From Cephalopachus bancanus (lineage: Eukaryota; Chordata; Mammalia; Primates; Tarsiidae), in the NCBI GenBank assembly GCA_027257055.1, contig JAPVLO010000233.1, positions 3,162,001-3,226,000 on the forward strand: a stretch of 64,000 nt of DNA, in the 5' to 3' direction. Made by a program: the position numbers and the translations under genes. Every line of letters starts with the position of its first letter. Position 1 is the first letter of the stretch. The notes beneath the pieces are model-generated. The model made no database searches and was not told the DNA's origin. It saw only the letters and a program-made list of their open reading frames with translations. This document shows, in pieces, positions 47,024 to 57,965 of the stretch.

Positions 47024-47322
47024 TTGGCCGATCCGGCCGTGACACATGCCCGCAATCCCAGCACTTTGGGAGGCCAAGGTGAGAGGATTACTGGAGCCCA
47101 GGAGTTCGAGACCAGGCTAGGCAACATAGCGAGAATCGTCTCTACATGAATAATTAAAACAAAATAGTCGGGAGTGGTGGCATGCACCTGTAGTCCCAGC
47201 TACTTGGGAGGCTGAGGTGAAAGGATCACCTGAGCCCAGAGGGTTGAGGTTGCGGTGAGCCATGAGCGTGTCACTGCACTCCAGCATGGGTGACAGAGTG
47301 AGACCGCGACTCAAAAAATAAA
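47024..47322 (+). mobile_element. Alu, plus strand
   Basis: 'ccgatccggccgtgacacat' to 'gagtgagaccgcgactcaaa'. 'AGGTCATCATTGG' before and 'AGGTGATCATGTTG' after may be the target-site duplication. Confidence 0.9.
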
Positions 47323-47773
47323 AAAATAGGTGATCATGTTGCAGGGCCCAGCATTGTGCCCAGTTAAGAGAATCCTTCCTCATTGACCATGTATTTGGAA
47401 GCTTTACTGATTCTCCTAGAGAGGAACTTGAAACAGGAATTAGTGTGTCCTTGTTATGGAGAGAAATGTGTGTCCTTCAGCCCTGGAGACACCTGGGGCT
47501 CTATGTCATCTCGCCCAGAGGCATCTTCAGAGATGCCCATCATTACGCATGGGCTTGCCTTTCCTTGCTCTGAGCAGGGCCTTGTGATGGGATGATGGTA
47601 TTTTTCTGTCCGATTGCCCCCTTTGGGCCTGGACAGATTTTAAAGGTAGACCCCACAGGACTGGACAGTAGATTCCATATGAGGAGTGAGAGAGGTTAAA
47701 TATAACCCCAAGGACAGTGGAATCACCATGTGGACAAGATGGAAAGGCTGGGCAAGAGTGTGTTGGGTCAGAG
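47323..47773. other. Probable intron sequence, no exon seen
   Basis: The 70-codon frame at 47,383-47,595 has no family match; no splice-site pair frames it convincingly. Confidence 0.4.
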
Positions 47774-47783
47774 GACTTTTAAA

Positions 47784-48341
47784 TTTTTTTTTATTTTAAA
47801 TATGTGGGGTACAATTCAGTATTAGGTATACAAGTGGACACCATACAGGTAAAGTTTGGGCCTCCCTTTGGTCCCCACTTTGTCTGGTTTGAGATCAGGT
47901 CCCCTTATTATTATTATTTTTGAGTTGGAGTCTCACTCTGTTATCTGCTGGAGTGCAGTGGCAATCTCATGGTCACCGCAACCTCAACCTGCTGGGCTTG
48001 GGTGATCCTTCCACCTCAGCCTTCTAAGTAGCTGGAACTACAGGCACGTGCCATCACGCCCGGCTAATTTTTTGATTTATTCTAGAGATGGTCTAGTCTG
48101 ATGATGGTCTGTTTCTGGTCTTGCCAAGTTGCCCGGACTGGTCTTGAACCTGTGGGCTCAGGCAGTCCTTTTACCTCGGCCTCCCAAAGTGCTGGGATTA
48201 TAGGTGTGAGCCACCATGCCCAGCCAGATACCCTTACTGATGTTGTGTCCCTTCCCCACCCTGGCAGTATCCTATCCTGCTACTGCCAATCTCTCATAGC
48301 ATTATGGCAAATATTCGGGGTCCGCTTAAGAGTGAGAGAAA
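47784..48341 (-). mobile_element. 5'-truncated L1 3' end, minus strand, interrupted by an Alu
   Basis: Reversed lineage-specific L1 tail ('atgtggggtacaattcagta') resumes after the Alu with 'acccttactgatgttgtgtc' and 'gtccgcttaagagtgagaga'. Target duplication GACTTTTAAA at 47,774-47,783 and GACATTTAAA at 48,342-48,351, nine of ten matching. Without the Alu the insert is only about 240 bp. Confidence 0.88.
47908..48224 (-). mobile_element. Lineage-specific Alu, minus strand, inside the L1 tail
   Basis: (ATT)n start, 'gagttggagtctcactctgt' to 'gtgagccaccatgcccagcc'. A nested insertion younger than the L1 tail around it. Confidence 0.92.
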
Positions 48342-48351
48342 GACATTTAAA

Positions 48352-50214
48352 GTCACAGCTGACCTATCTAGACACTCCCAGCTCCCCCGGGACAGGGCTG
48401 GACTAGATGAACCCTCTTGGGGTCTTCCCCTGGTGCATGCCTGTGTTGCAGTCACCTGTCCCAGGGAGGTGGCCTCCTTCCTGATCCCCTGCCTTTCCTG
48501 GCTTCTCATACAAGATCTTGGGGTCTCTTCTAGCCCTGTCTTCTTTGCTGCCCGTCGCCCCCTTTGCCCTCCTGCTGCCTTCCAGTGGGCCTCCTGGTAG
48601 TGGGCTCACCCCGTGGGATGGGGACCCTCGGAATGTGGAGTTCTAAAGTCTGGGGTGTTTACAGGTCTTCAGGACACATGCCTCCCGGTGGGTTTCCAGG
48701 GTCTTAGGCTAGTGGCATTAGATTCCTCACCTGAGCCCCTGTCCACCCCAAGCTTTAGGTCTCTCCTCCAGGGAGGGAACAGACTAGCAGTGTCTTTTGC
48801 GGCCGATTATCAGCCTTGTGACAAATGCTAGTGCCTTCTCTTTCTGTTTCTCCATTATCCGCCTGCACTCCGCCACCCCAACTCCAAAGCAACCTTGGGA
48901 ATAACTACCCTGCAGTGGTTCAAGGTGAGTCATCATTTGTCGAGGGGGGTTTAGCGCGTTTGCCACCTGGAATCAGCTAGAAGATCGGGCAGCAAATTGA
49001 GAAATGATGTGGTGGACATGAACCATATTCATTTCTCTCCTGGGGCTTTCCTTCAGATGTGCAGTATTGGCAGAGTGGGGGTGACGCTGTTTGCCCAACC
49101 TATTGGTCAAGAGTCAGTCCCCCAGGAACACGGGCTGCGGGAGAGAATTCCTGGACATTGGACTGTTTTCTTGCATGCAGTTCACCCATCCTGCCTTACC
49201 CAGTGGCCTTCGCTGGGTTTTTCCCCCCTGGGTAGTGTTGTGACCGGTGGGGACCTGCTGACGGTACGTTTGGTGGACACACCGTATAGCTGGGGTTAGA
49301 GCCACGTGACCAATGGAAGAGGCCTTTACAGCTTCAGTGCAGAGTGAGATGGTTACCTGCCCTGAAACCAAGACTCTGCTTTGAGCAACCGAGGGGAGAT
49401 GGATCGAATTCCGGAAGAGCCGACTTTGGCTTCTGGGGTCCCGGGCTTACTCCTCTCCTTGGGTGCAGCCTCTGGACCCTACGGATGGGATGGCGACCTT
49501 ACACACTGGCTCCATCTGTAGGGTCGGGGAGCCTGTTTCTCTCAGCCTCACATCAGTGACACTAGGAAGCGTGAAGTCCGTGGCATTTTTTGAATAAAGG
49601 GACCAAATCAGCGCGTTTAGGTTTCTTTCTCGAAATCAGTCTTTTTGTTCCCAGTCTCCGGTTCTGATCATGGCAGCCAGAAATCAAGTCCAGGGAGCCC
49701 TTTAAAGGCTGCCGCTTAGTGGGCGTGCATGGGGGTGGAAGAGAGAACGTCCCTTTTCCAGGAGGACCGTGCCCTTCCACATTGCCTCCCCCTTTTTTCC
49801 TTGTAGAGTGTCACCCTTTTCTGGGAGCACAGAGGGCGTGGGCAGTTTTGTTGCCTTACCTCTCTGTATTTCTGCCGTAGTGCTTTCTCCAGAACATTTG
49901 TTCAGATAATGTCTTTGACCATGAGGACAGCCACATGACCATGAGGACAGCCACTTGTTTGGGAGTGGGTCCCATGCCCCTCTGTGTCCTGTGCAGCGGA
50001 TTTTGCATTGCAGAGACCAGCTAGTCGTGGTGACTCTGGGCATGCCCTCTGCTCGATGTGGCCAACCTGAGCTTAGGGTCCTCTGTACTGTGGGGTCAAA
50101 GGAGATGTCTTGACCCCTTCTGCAGAAAGGACAGACTCCCAGAGTGGGCTCCCCTTAGGATAAGCGCCTTTTCCGAACTCTTTCTCGGAGCTACATTTAA
50201 ATTATTTTCCAGAT
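48352..50214. other. Probable intron sequence, no exon seen
   Basis: Largely unique 1.9 kb. The only structure noticed is a 20-bp tandem duplication at 49,916-49,955. Open frames up to 113 codons show no family. Confidence 0.45.
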
Positions 50215-50345
50215 TGTTCGCATGGTAATTGGCTTCTAGTGCCACCCTACAGGATTGAGAGGATTTAAGTGAGATAATCCATGTAATGCATTTAACACAG
50301 CGTCTGGCACATGCTAAATGTTTGATATAAATGTTAATTATTACA
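50215..50345 (-). repeat. MIR element, minus strand
   Basis: 'aagtgagataatccatgtaa' and 'cagcgtctggcacatgctaa' are reversed MIR words. Confidence 0.9.
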
Positions 50346-51194
50346 CTGGGAAGAAAGCTCAGCTCTTTGATTTAGGCATGGGAGAAAAATAATTTTGATA
50401 ACAATTTTGCTCTTTCGTTTTGCCAAGGCGTTAAAATGTGGTCCCCTTTCTTTGGGACTAGGTCTAAATTAGAGGGGACAGGTGTCATCTCAAAGTGCTG
50501 AAGTGTGGTCTCAGAGTCGTCTGCTGGCGAGGGCACTGCCCCATCTGCTCCCTGGGGCTGGGGAGGACAGCTGTTTCTGACTGCCCAGAGAGGGACCTTG
50601 AAGCCATCATTCTGGGATGTGGGTGCCTGCCTGGGTGTGGGGTTCGCTTAAGTCTCAGACCCATACACCTTGAGTTTGACCGCGCCTGATACTTCTGGGT
50701 GCTAAGCAGAGCTCACAGCGCCTTTCTTCGTGTTTGCTATGTGTGGACATGTGTGTGCCTGTGTGTGTGTGTGTGTGTGTGTGTGTTTGGCAGGGATTGG
50801 GAGTGGTTAGTGGCTGCCCTTACCATAGTCACCCCAATTCACAAACATTTTGTCCAAATTATCCTGAAGGCCTTGGATAAACCAATGTCCTTAAAAAAAT
50901 CAAAGCCAAAAGGTCAACTCATCTGTTTCCTCACTCACACCTCCCCTGGGGCGGGAGGCCTCTGTGTGAGGCTGGGGTAGAGGGCGTGTCAGTGCGGGCT
51001 GCACGGAGGAGGCGGTGAGGCAGTGGAATGTCGCCTCACGCTTTGTTGGTGATCGTGAGCATCCGACCTACGGAGTGTCTTGAGTTGCTTTACCAAGGTC
51101 GATGTGGACACATCCTGTTTCTCTGCATCTTCCTACCTGCCTGCCAAGTGCCCTGAACCGAAGTCTGTTACACTTAGTAGGAATGAAGAGAGAG
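50346..51194. other. Probable intron sequence with a (GT)n repeat
   Basis: A GT microsatellite lies at about 50,758-50,786. No exon or other repeat is supported. Confidence 0.5.
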
Positions 51195-51400
51195 GTGCCG
51201 AGGCTGGGTAAGGGCACTCATTGTGAGCACTTATTTAGTGTCCACTGTATACTTGTTGCTGTGAATGTTTTCTTTGAATCCTCCCACCCTCCCGGAGAGT
51301 TGGCTCTGTGGCTTTGACTGATGGAGAGAGGCAGGTGGCCTGCAGGCACACAGGTAGGTAGGCAGCGGCAGAGTGAAGACTGGAGCTCAGGCGTATGGTA
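51195..51400 (+). repeat. MIR element, plus strand
   Basis: 'gtgagcacttatttagtgtc', then the degraded right end 'ctgcaggcacacaggtaggt'. Diverged. Confidence 0.75.
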
Positions 51401-52325
51401 GGGCTGTGGGCAGCCTGTGTCTGGGCTCTTGGCCTCTCTGGGCACGAGTTTGGCCTCCCATGTGCACCCTAAGATGGAGGCCTGCAGACTCAAGGCCCCC
51501 CGGTCCATGTGCCTCTCTGTTTCTGGCTGAGTCCAGTGGTGCCAGGGCCGCCGCCTGGGTGCTGGGCAGCACCGTGCCTCTCCTCTCGCCACCCTGATTT
51601 CTCTCTGCCATCTGAATGTAGGTCTTCCCTCTCCAGGCTCCAGCGGTGGAGCCCATGTGCCGGGCACAGCTGGGGTCCTGGGGGCTCTGGGGCAGCCTCC
51701 CTGGGACATGGCCAGCACCAGGAGCAGCATGTGTGACAGTGGCTGGGCTGCATTCTTTCTGGGTCAGCAGTCTGGCATTCACATCACCAGCGTCCGGCTG
51801 GACGTGGGGCTTCCTGCCCAGACCACAGGGGAGCCCTGTTTGATTTCTCCCCGTCCAGTCATGCCCACGCTCCCCCGCCATCCCCGCCTGCGGAGAGCCC
51901 TTCCAGGGGGTCTCGTGGGAACCAGAGACTGTTTAGAGGGACAGGTCGGCTTCCTCTTCCGTCCTCCATCCTTCCGAGGGTCCGTGGCAGCCATAGGCCG
52001 GCCCGTCTTTGCTTTGCTGATTTCTACAACAAGACGACTTGGGGAAGTGTCCTTTCTTCAGAGGACACTTCTTGGACACCTTCAGAAAGCCTGGGGCAGA
52101 AGCTGTCCACCTCAGGGGCCCCGCAGCAAGGATTTGTCTCCCCTAAAGTGACCTGGCAGCATTCTTGCCCGCAGCATTCCCTGGACGATGGGGACCCGCC
52201 TGCCCCCGCTCCCTTGAGCCAAGGCTGAGTCTAAAAGCCGGAGGCCTCTGGGTGCAGGCCCTAAGGATACTGGGAGGACCCCAATGGAGGAGGGTCTTCC
52301 CCACCTCTTTCTACCTTTCTCCTTT
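51401..52325. other. GC-richer probable intron sequence, no exon seen
   Basis: Long overlapping open frames on both strands (up to 170 codons) reflect higher GC content. None shows a recognisable domain or start context. Confidence 0.45.
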
Positions 52326-52740
52326 CCCCCTTTTCTCTTTCAACTTTTTTTTGAATAGCATCTCAGATGTAAGGAAAACTTGCAGGATTGCAAGACACTC
52401 CCGCATACCCTTTTCTTAGAACGGCCAGTTGTTTATGTGTTTGCCTCCTGTTCTCTCTCTGACACACACACACACACGCATTTTTTCCTGAACTATTTGA
52501 GCATAAGTTAAAGGCATCCTGCCTTCTATTTGCCCATCTATACGTCAGTGGTATATTTCCCAAGAACAAGGGCATTCTCTTACATAACCAAAGTACTTTT
52601 TCAAAACCAGGAAACGGAACATTGGTACAACCCCCCCATCTAATCCAGAGTCCATATTCAACTTTCAGTTGTCCGCATCATGTTCTTTACAGCCAGATAT
52701 TTTGGGGAAGGGACTCAGGGGCGATCTTTGAAAAGAGCTA
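52326..52740. repeat. Ancient LINE fragment (probable)
   Basis: 'tggtatatttcccaagaaca', 'cattctcttacataaccaaa' and 'ctaatccagagtccatattc' are words of a common old mammalian LINE-type 3' region. A short CA run lies at 52,462-52,478. Confidence 0.55.
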
Positions 52741-53476
52741 TAGTTTAATTTTCAACCCTATATGCTTCTTTAAGAAAAGTGTTCTTAAAAGTTAAAATGC
52801 TCGTTGTGAACAATTTGGAAACTCCACAAAAGTAAAAAGAGAAAATAAAAACATCCATCATTCCAGCTCAGAGACTCTGTGCTGGGCCAAAAAAGCTCGC
52901 AGAAAGGTGATATGAAGACATCTCCAGCTGTGGGTGACCCAGCCACCCCGACCTGCGGTCTCTGTGCCCCAACACACCAGGCAGGAGCCCCACAGCCGGG
53001 TCCTCAGGCTGTGGGAGGAGCCGGTCCCTGTCGGGAGCTGAAGATCTCCCTGTTCCTGCCCATCCCTTGGGCAGGTGCCCACCTGAGCAGGCAGACTTAG
53101 CCACCCTCAGTGATGCTTTGGTCATGCATATCCTCTGGGTGGGGAAGGGCGGAGATCGCTGTTAAACACCCAGAACTTGTTGTAGACTTGAAATGCTGCA
53201 GGTCCTCTCTTGCCTGGTATATGCCCCTTGCCTCTTAAAGACTTGGCGAAGGTTGAGGAATGGGCCTGGGGCCTGATGGAGGGATCAGGCATTGGCCCTT
53301 TGTCAGACATCTCTTGGCTTTCTCGTGGGATCGTTAGCATTGTCTTTTGACCAACCTCTTGGCTCCTACTAGAGGGCTACTGGAGAAATAATACACGAAA
53401 TTCAAAATTGTGAAGTTTGCTCTCTGTGAATGGTGGTGCTTTTCCAAAGTTCCTAGGGGAAGGTTTCAACACAATC
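52741..53476. other. Probable intron sequence, no exon seen
   Basis: No recognised feature up to the retroviral target site GTAGG at 53,477-53,481. Confidence 0.45.
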
Positions 53477-53481
53477 GTAGG

Positions 53482-53948
53482 TGGTGACGTTTGGATCTTA
53501 CTTCTCGGTTCCATCTACGTAGGTATTCTTTGAAAGGACTGATGGACAAAGGGATCCAAATGTCAAAGGTACCCAGAAGCCAGAGAAGGCAACAAAGAAA
53601 CCTGGCATGCCCGTTTTGGGTGATTTATTCAGGGAACTTACAGACAGAAGCACGATCTTGGGCAGCCGCAGGACAGGTAGGACTCCGTACCTCTTACCCC
53701 AGACCCAGGGAAAGGGTATAAACTCTCTGTGTGAGACATCAAAAGGCATCCCTCAGGACAGGCAGGGATGCCATATGCGTCCTAGCCTGTAATTTGTGAG
53801 ATAACATCAAAGTTGCTTAAAGCAGGAGTACATGTTCCTATATCAGGGCAGTAAGTAAAGTGGAAACCAGGAGGCATTCGTGGGACTGGTACTAATCAGA
53901 AATCAACATGGTGGATTAGCATCCAAGATGGAGACGCTCGTCTCCACA
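53482..53948 (-). repeat. 3' LTR of the endogenous retrovirus
   Basis: On the minus strand it starts TGTGGAGACG and ends CGTCACCA (TG...CA). A 'gaataaatca' polyadenylation signal lies at about 53,618-53,627. It is preceded on the minus strand by a purine run, AGAGGGGTGGAG, the expected polypurine primer. It aligns by eye over most of its length with the other LTR, including 'ttacaggctaggacgcatat'-type text and the shared 'gatgctaatccaccatgttg', but with many differences in U5. Confidence 0.88.
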
Positions 53949-54040
53949 CTCCACCCCTCTAATCCGGCTCTTACAATCTCATGCACTCATGTCTTCCGTG
54001 GTGGTCCCGAACCTTTAGTGGAGAGGGGCGCGGCAGTCAT

Positions 54041-54540
54041 TTAGATGGTGTGGGCGACACATTGCATTTGTTTGTTTTCTATTTTAAGCAGAGGCCACAA
54101 CAATAATACAAACAACAACGGGTGATACTTATGACAAGGACAAGACCAAGAATTAATAGCGGCTTTTGCCACCATGAGCCCCCACAACTGAACCAAGAAG
54201 AAAGCCACTGGGAGAAAGAAAGGGTGGGGTCGCATCATGGGTTAGGGGTGCAAACCAAGCATGCTGTCTATGGCATCAAGGTGTCGGTTTTATCTGTAAA
54301 GTTTCAGGGACAGCACCATACCATGTTAGATGACCAACCAGAGTGCCCCGAGAAAGGGCTCGTGCTCCAGTGTATTGGTATGTGGAACTTTTTGGCCTGG
54401 ACTCCAACTGACTCAATGGGGACCACTTTAGTTGGCCAGAGAATTCCTCACTTTCTGGCAAGAAGTACCCTCTCCAGCCTGGAGGAAGTTGCCAGTCCAT
54501 CTGTGCGTGTCCCCTCCCCTGGCTCAAGGTCTTGAGGAGT
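54041..54540 (-). other. Internal retroviral sequence, unassigned
   Basis: Between the 3' LTR and the L1 tail. By position it would correspond to the end of the envelope region, but I recognise no envelope feature and the frames are short. Confidence 0.35.
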
Positions 54541-54640
54541 CTTTATTTATTTGTTTTAAAGGTGTGAGGTACAGTTCAGGATTCGGTATAGAAGTGGTCA
54601 TCGTACAGGTAAAGTTTGGGACTTTGGAGACTCTTAAGTA
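54541..54640 (-). mobile_element. Very short L1 3' end, minus strand, inside the retrovirus
   Basis: 'ttatttgttttaaaggtgtg' then 'gaggtacagttcaggattcg' and 'ggtcatcgtacaggtaaagt': the reversed lineage-specific L1 tail, about 100 bp. A possible duplication GAGTCTT/GACTCTT flanks it. Confidence 0.8.
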
Positions 54641-54692
54641 ATACTAAACATTGGCTTTCTACCAGCTCTAGTAGAAGTGTGTCTGGTCAGAC

Positions 54693-54872
54693 TTTTTTTT
54701 TTTTTAATATCATTTATTTAGAAAGTAAATTAGAGAGAGAGAAAGAGGAGATTCACCTCCCCAAGGTAGGGGAGAGGGCCAAAGCTTAAGAAAACATGGC
54801 CTGGCCATAGCTCAAAGACCACATGGCCACACCACACCTTGCTAAGCACCAAGCTTAGAAAGGCAGTGGCCC
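54693..54872 (-). mobile_element. ~180-bp polyadenylated retrocopy of unknown source
   Basis: On the minus strand this is a discrete insert ending AATAAATGATATT plus 13 A, that is, a polyadenylation signal followed by a poly-A tail. It is flanked by the exact 10-bp duplication CTGGTCAGAC at 54,683-54,692 and 54,872-54,881. These are the marks of L1-mediated retroposition of an RNA. The body ('tctaagcttggtgcttagca' on the minus strand) matches no repeat I recognise and has no long frame. A TATATAAAAGG lies 5' of it on the minus strand, so an alternative is that it is the R region of a nested LTR and the repeat is chance. Confidence 0.6.
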
Positions 54873-55065
54873 TGGTCAGACCTTTTATATAACTATGGTC
54901 AAAGGGCCTTCCTCTGGGGTTAGTTCTCATTTAAGGTGTCTAATGGCCTGAGGCGAAACCTTCACCCACCCATTCAAGGTATTGGATCGTGAGGGTACCT
55001 GCAGTTATGCTTTCAAAATACCTTTTTTTGTTGTTCCTTTCAGTTATCCCTGCCGTTTGGGGATA

Positions 55066-55931
55066 TTATGGCACGTGAAATCTCCAGTCTACGTCCTTTT
55101 CACATGCCCAATCTTGGCCATGATGTCCAGTGAAGTGTGTGTCTCCATCGCAATGAATACATGGAGGGCGTTCACCCGTCACACTGGGTTGTCCCAAGGT
55201 CTTGGTGGTGGCTGTGTGGTGTGCCCTTTTGCAAGGGAAAGCTTGCAACCATCCGGGGCAGTGACAACACACGCTGGTGGCACTTACCTCAGTCCCAAGT
55301 GTATTGTTGGCCGGGATCCGATGTTGTCTATCAGCCAGTCCCTCAAAGGGGCAGCTGTGTTACATATGTGTCTCGGTGTATGTGGGATGTGGCCAGGGCA
55401 CAGACAGGAGCAAACTGAGCAGTTTGTTACTGAGGCCATTCAATTTGCCTGGTGGAGCGGCACTCCTGCACCCTTTGCTGTCTGCCAGCTCTCACATGTG
55501 CCCTGGAGCCTGCTGCATTTATGGTGTTCAATCAGCCGGCTGGGAGGATTTAGAGGGAGCCGGTGCTGTGATTTTTGCAGGGGCAGCAGCCTCCGTGTCA
55601 CTAGGAGGTGAATCTGACGGGTGTGATGGAACGTGATACACAACTAGACCCGCCGTGGGTACTTGTAGCCTTTCCCAACTGTCTTTCCACGTGGCATTGG
55701 AAAGCCACCAATCACCCGGGTCCATTGGGCTAGCCAAGTTGTGAGGCCCTTAGAAACCGCCCAACTGTCTGTGCAGAGGACTGTGGGCCATGGCTCATGG
55801 GTGCAAACCAACCACGTGGCTCCAAGTTCTGCCCACGGACTTCTTTGCTCTTTCCCATCTGAAACCATGTGGCGTCCGTCTGTGTGCGGTCTTACAGGCA
55901 AGGGGTTGCTATTGCTGGCCTCGCCTCTCAC
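55066..55931 (-). pseudogene. Retroviral pol remnant: RNase H then integrase
   Basis: Minus-strand frames in order. The first (55,931-55,644) contains a segment resembling the RNase H core with CTDSWAV. The next (55,737-55,528) is the linker between the domains. The last (55,272-55,066) has an integrase-like block including THFTGHH. The order is that of the end of a retroviral pol gene. Frames shift between blocks and stops interrupt them, so no enzyme can be made. The plus-strand 209-codon frame opposite it (54,982-55,611) is an antisense shadow. Confidence 0.75.
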
Positions 55932-56548
55932 ACATCTTGTCCCTCGAGGGGGCCATGTTGCCCCCGGGAGGCATTCTGTCTCATTTTTCCAGCTTCACCC
56001 TCTGCTTGGGAGGTGTCATCCCCACCGGGGTCCCATGGCCACCCATCGGAGTGGCCAAGCGTCCAGTCGTCATGCCGAGGGCTGTCTCTGTGGGGTTGTT
56101 TCCCCACTGCATGGGGGAGGTTAATTACCCTCCCCCCGCCCACCTCCTACTTAAACTCTGTGGACATCTGACTCACCCCTTAGAATGTCAGGTATTTGCC
56201 TCCCAGTCTGGCCTTTCTCTCTCCACACAGAGCCTCAAGACAAAGTTTCCAGCGGCGCCACCCGCATCCAAGCTTTTCCTCCCAGACAGATGCCAACACA
56301 GATGTGGAGGTCCCGTATCTCTTTCTGCCTGCACTTCTTCCCCCAGCTGTCCTGCCCTCGCCCCAGGCACGACCTGCACGTCCCTGGCCGCCCCCACAGA
56401 CCAGGACAGCCGCAGGCTCACTGTTGTTGCCACGCGGTGACCTTTCTTACTGCAGTGAGTCACTGGGCTTTCACTATCAAGCTTTCCTGACCCTCCAGGG
56501 TTTTCAGGTAGGCAGGACCCCACAAAGATGAGGAGAGCCTCCATGTTT

Positions 56549-56995
56549 TGGTGTCTTGATCCCTTCTGGCCCGCTTGCCACTTGTTCCGGGAAAGTGCAG
56601 ATCTACAAAGTCCAAAACCAGACAAGCCCCGTGTGTTGGTTTTGGGTAATTTACTGAGGGCACTTGCAGACAGAAGCATGGTCTTGGGTGACCACAAGAC
56701 AGGTAGAGCTCCACACCTCTCACTCCCAGACCCTGGGCTTATACACCACAGGGGAAGGATACAAGCTGTCTGTGCAAGACACTGGAAGGCATCCCTCAGG
56801 ACAGGCAAGAATGCCATATACTTCCTAGCCTGTAATTTGTGTGATAACGTCAAAGCTGCTTAAAGCAAGAGTACATGTTCTTATACCAGGGTCAGTAAGT
56901 AAAGCGGAAATCAAGAGGCGTTCATGGGACTGGGGCTAATAAAAAAATCAACATGGTGGATTAGCATCCAAGATGGAGTCACAGAGGTCTCCACA
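56549..56995 (-). repeat. 5' LTR of the endogenous retrovirus
   Basis: Starts on the minus strand with TGTGGAGACC and ends with CACCA (TG...CA). Shares the U3 and R text of the 3' LTR ('gatgctaatccaccatgttg', 'acaaattacaggctaggaag'). The minus-strand sequence just inside, beginning TGGAGGCTCTCC about five bases after the LTR, is where a tRNA primer site would sit; I cannot assign the tRNA securely. Confidence 0.85.
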
Positions 56996-57000
56996 GTAGG

Positions 57001-57880
57001 TGGTCTCTTTTGTCATCACCAGCAGTAACTGAAAGTGGCCCCCCATTTTCTGGCCTGGAATGGGTCTTCGCTAAGTGAGTCTGGCGCCTGGACCCATTTT
57101 GTTCTTGGATGCCACCATTCCATTGTCCTCGGCACCCCATCATCCGTGCCTCAGTTTCCCTGAACTGGAAATCTGCATTGTATGTGAAAAGGGGCCTCTG
57201 AAGGTCACGATCAAAAGCCTCAAGCATTTTTCCATGTTTGTTTTTTCTTCTCCTGCCCCAGACCTGCTCCTTGAAGGAGCTGGCCTTGAGAGTGACTTCG
57301 GTGGCAGCCGCCCAGACTCCCCACTCCCCCGCTGGGCCGGCTAACTCCTAACCTGGATGGGCCAGGGCTGAAGGGCCGCTCTTCAAAGAAACCCTTTGAA
57401 GTGCAAACATTTCCTTTCCTGAAAAGAAGGGAAATTGAAATGAAAACGTATTGTTCTGTGCAGACAATGTTCTCCTGGATCAAAGAGGGAGTGTGGCTTA
57501 TAAAAGCAGATTTACAAATCTGAGCTTGGCGTGGCGGCGTGGGTCTCTGTGCCATAAAGGAACATCGTGGGGTCTCTGAGCTTGGTAAGACTGGATTTCT
57601 CCCTACCTTAATCTAGGTCGAACTTGTTCTAGTCAACCATGTCTCTCTTTTGTGCTTTTATCCTGTGGTGAACATTTGGAAATGTCTCTGGGTAAAGCAT
57701 GATGTCATCTTCACGTTAGACTATTACGTAGCCAATGAGACGGTGTTTTCAAAGAACATTTGTTCCTATGGAAAAATTTTAGTCTTAAGCTGCACCCAGT
57801 TTTTTCACTTTTTACGTATTTGGTGTTATTTAATGAGAAATATGTATTTACGTGGAAAGAAAAGATGGAAAATTGGACTT
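57001..57880. other. Probable intron sequence, no exon seen
   Basis: Unique-looking sequence after the retrovirus. The 111-codon minus frame at 57,220-57,555 shows no family. Confidence 0.45.
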
Positions 57881-57965
57881 TGTTTTGTTCACTGCTGTGT
57901 TTGTAGCAACTGAAATAGTGCTCGACAAATATTTATTGAATGAATATTTTTATAATTAGTAAAAC
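57881..57965 (+). repeat. L2/MIR-type 3' end
   Basis: 'gtgctcgacaaatatttatt' and 'gaatgaatatttt' are the conserved 3' end words of L2/MIR repeats. Confidence 0.75.

Larger units (their letters stand above)
53482..56995 (-). mobile_element. Endogenous retrovirus (class-I-like), minus strand, degraded provirus
   Basis: Two LTRs in the same minus orientation enclose 2.6 kb of internal sequence, and GTAGG flanks both outer ends (53,477-53,481 and 56,996-57,000). A 5-bp duplication is normal for this type of provirus. Minus-strand frames between 55,930 and 55,066 resemble retroviral RNase H and integrase. Gag, protease, most of the reverse transcriptase and env are not recognisable; the internal region is far shorter than a full provirus. 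It also holds an L1 tail and a small retrocopy. It cannot replicate. It lies antisense to the presumed host gene, which is the commoner orientation for intronic proviruses. Confidence 0.88.

Noticed and set aside
51218..52151. Overlapping frames of 164-170 codons in the presumed intron
   Set aside because: No recognisable domain, no convincing splice signals, and similar frames on both strands in a GC-richer stretch.
54982..55611. 209-codon plus-strand frame inside the retrovirus
   Set aside because: Antisense shadow of the minus-strand integrase and linker remnants; no similarity of its own.
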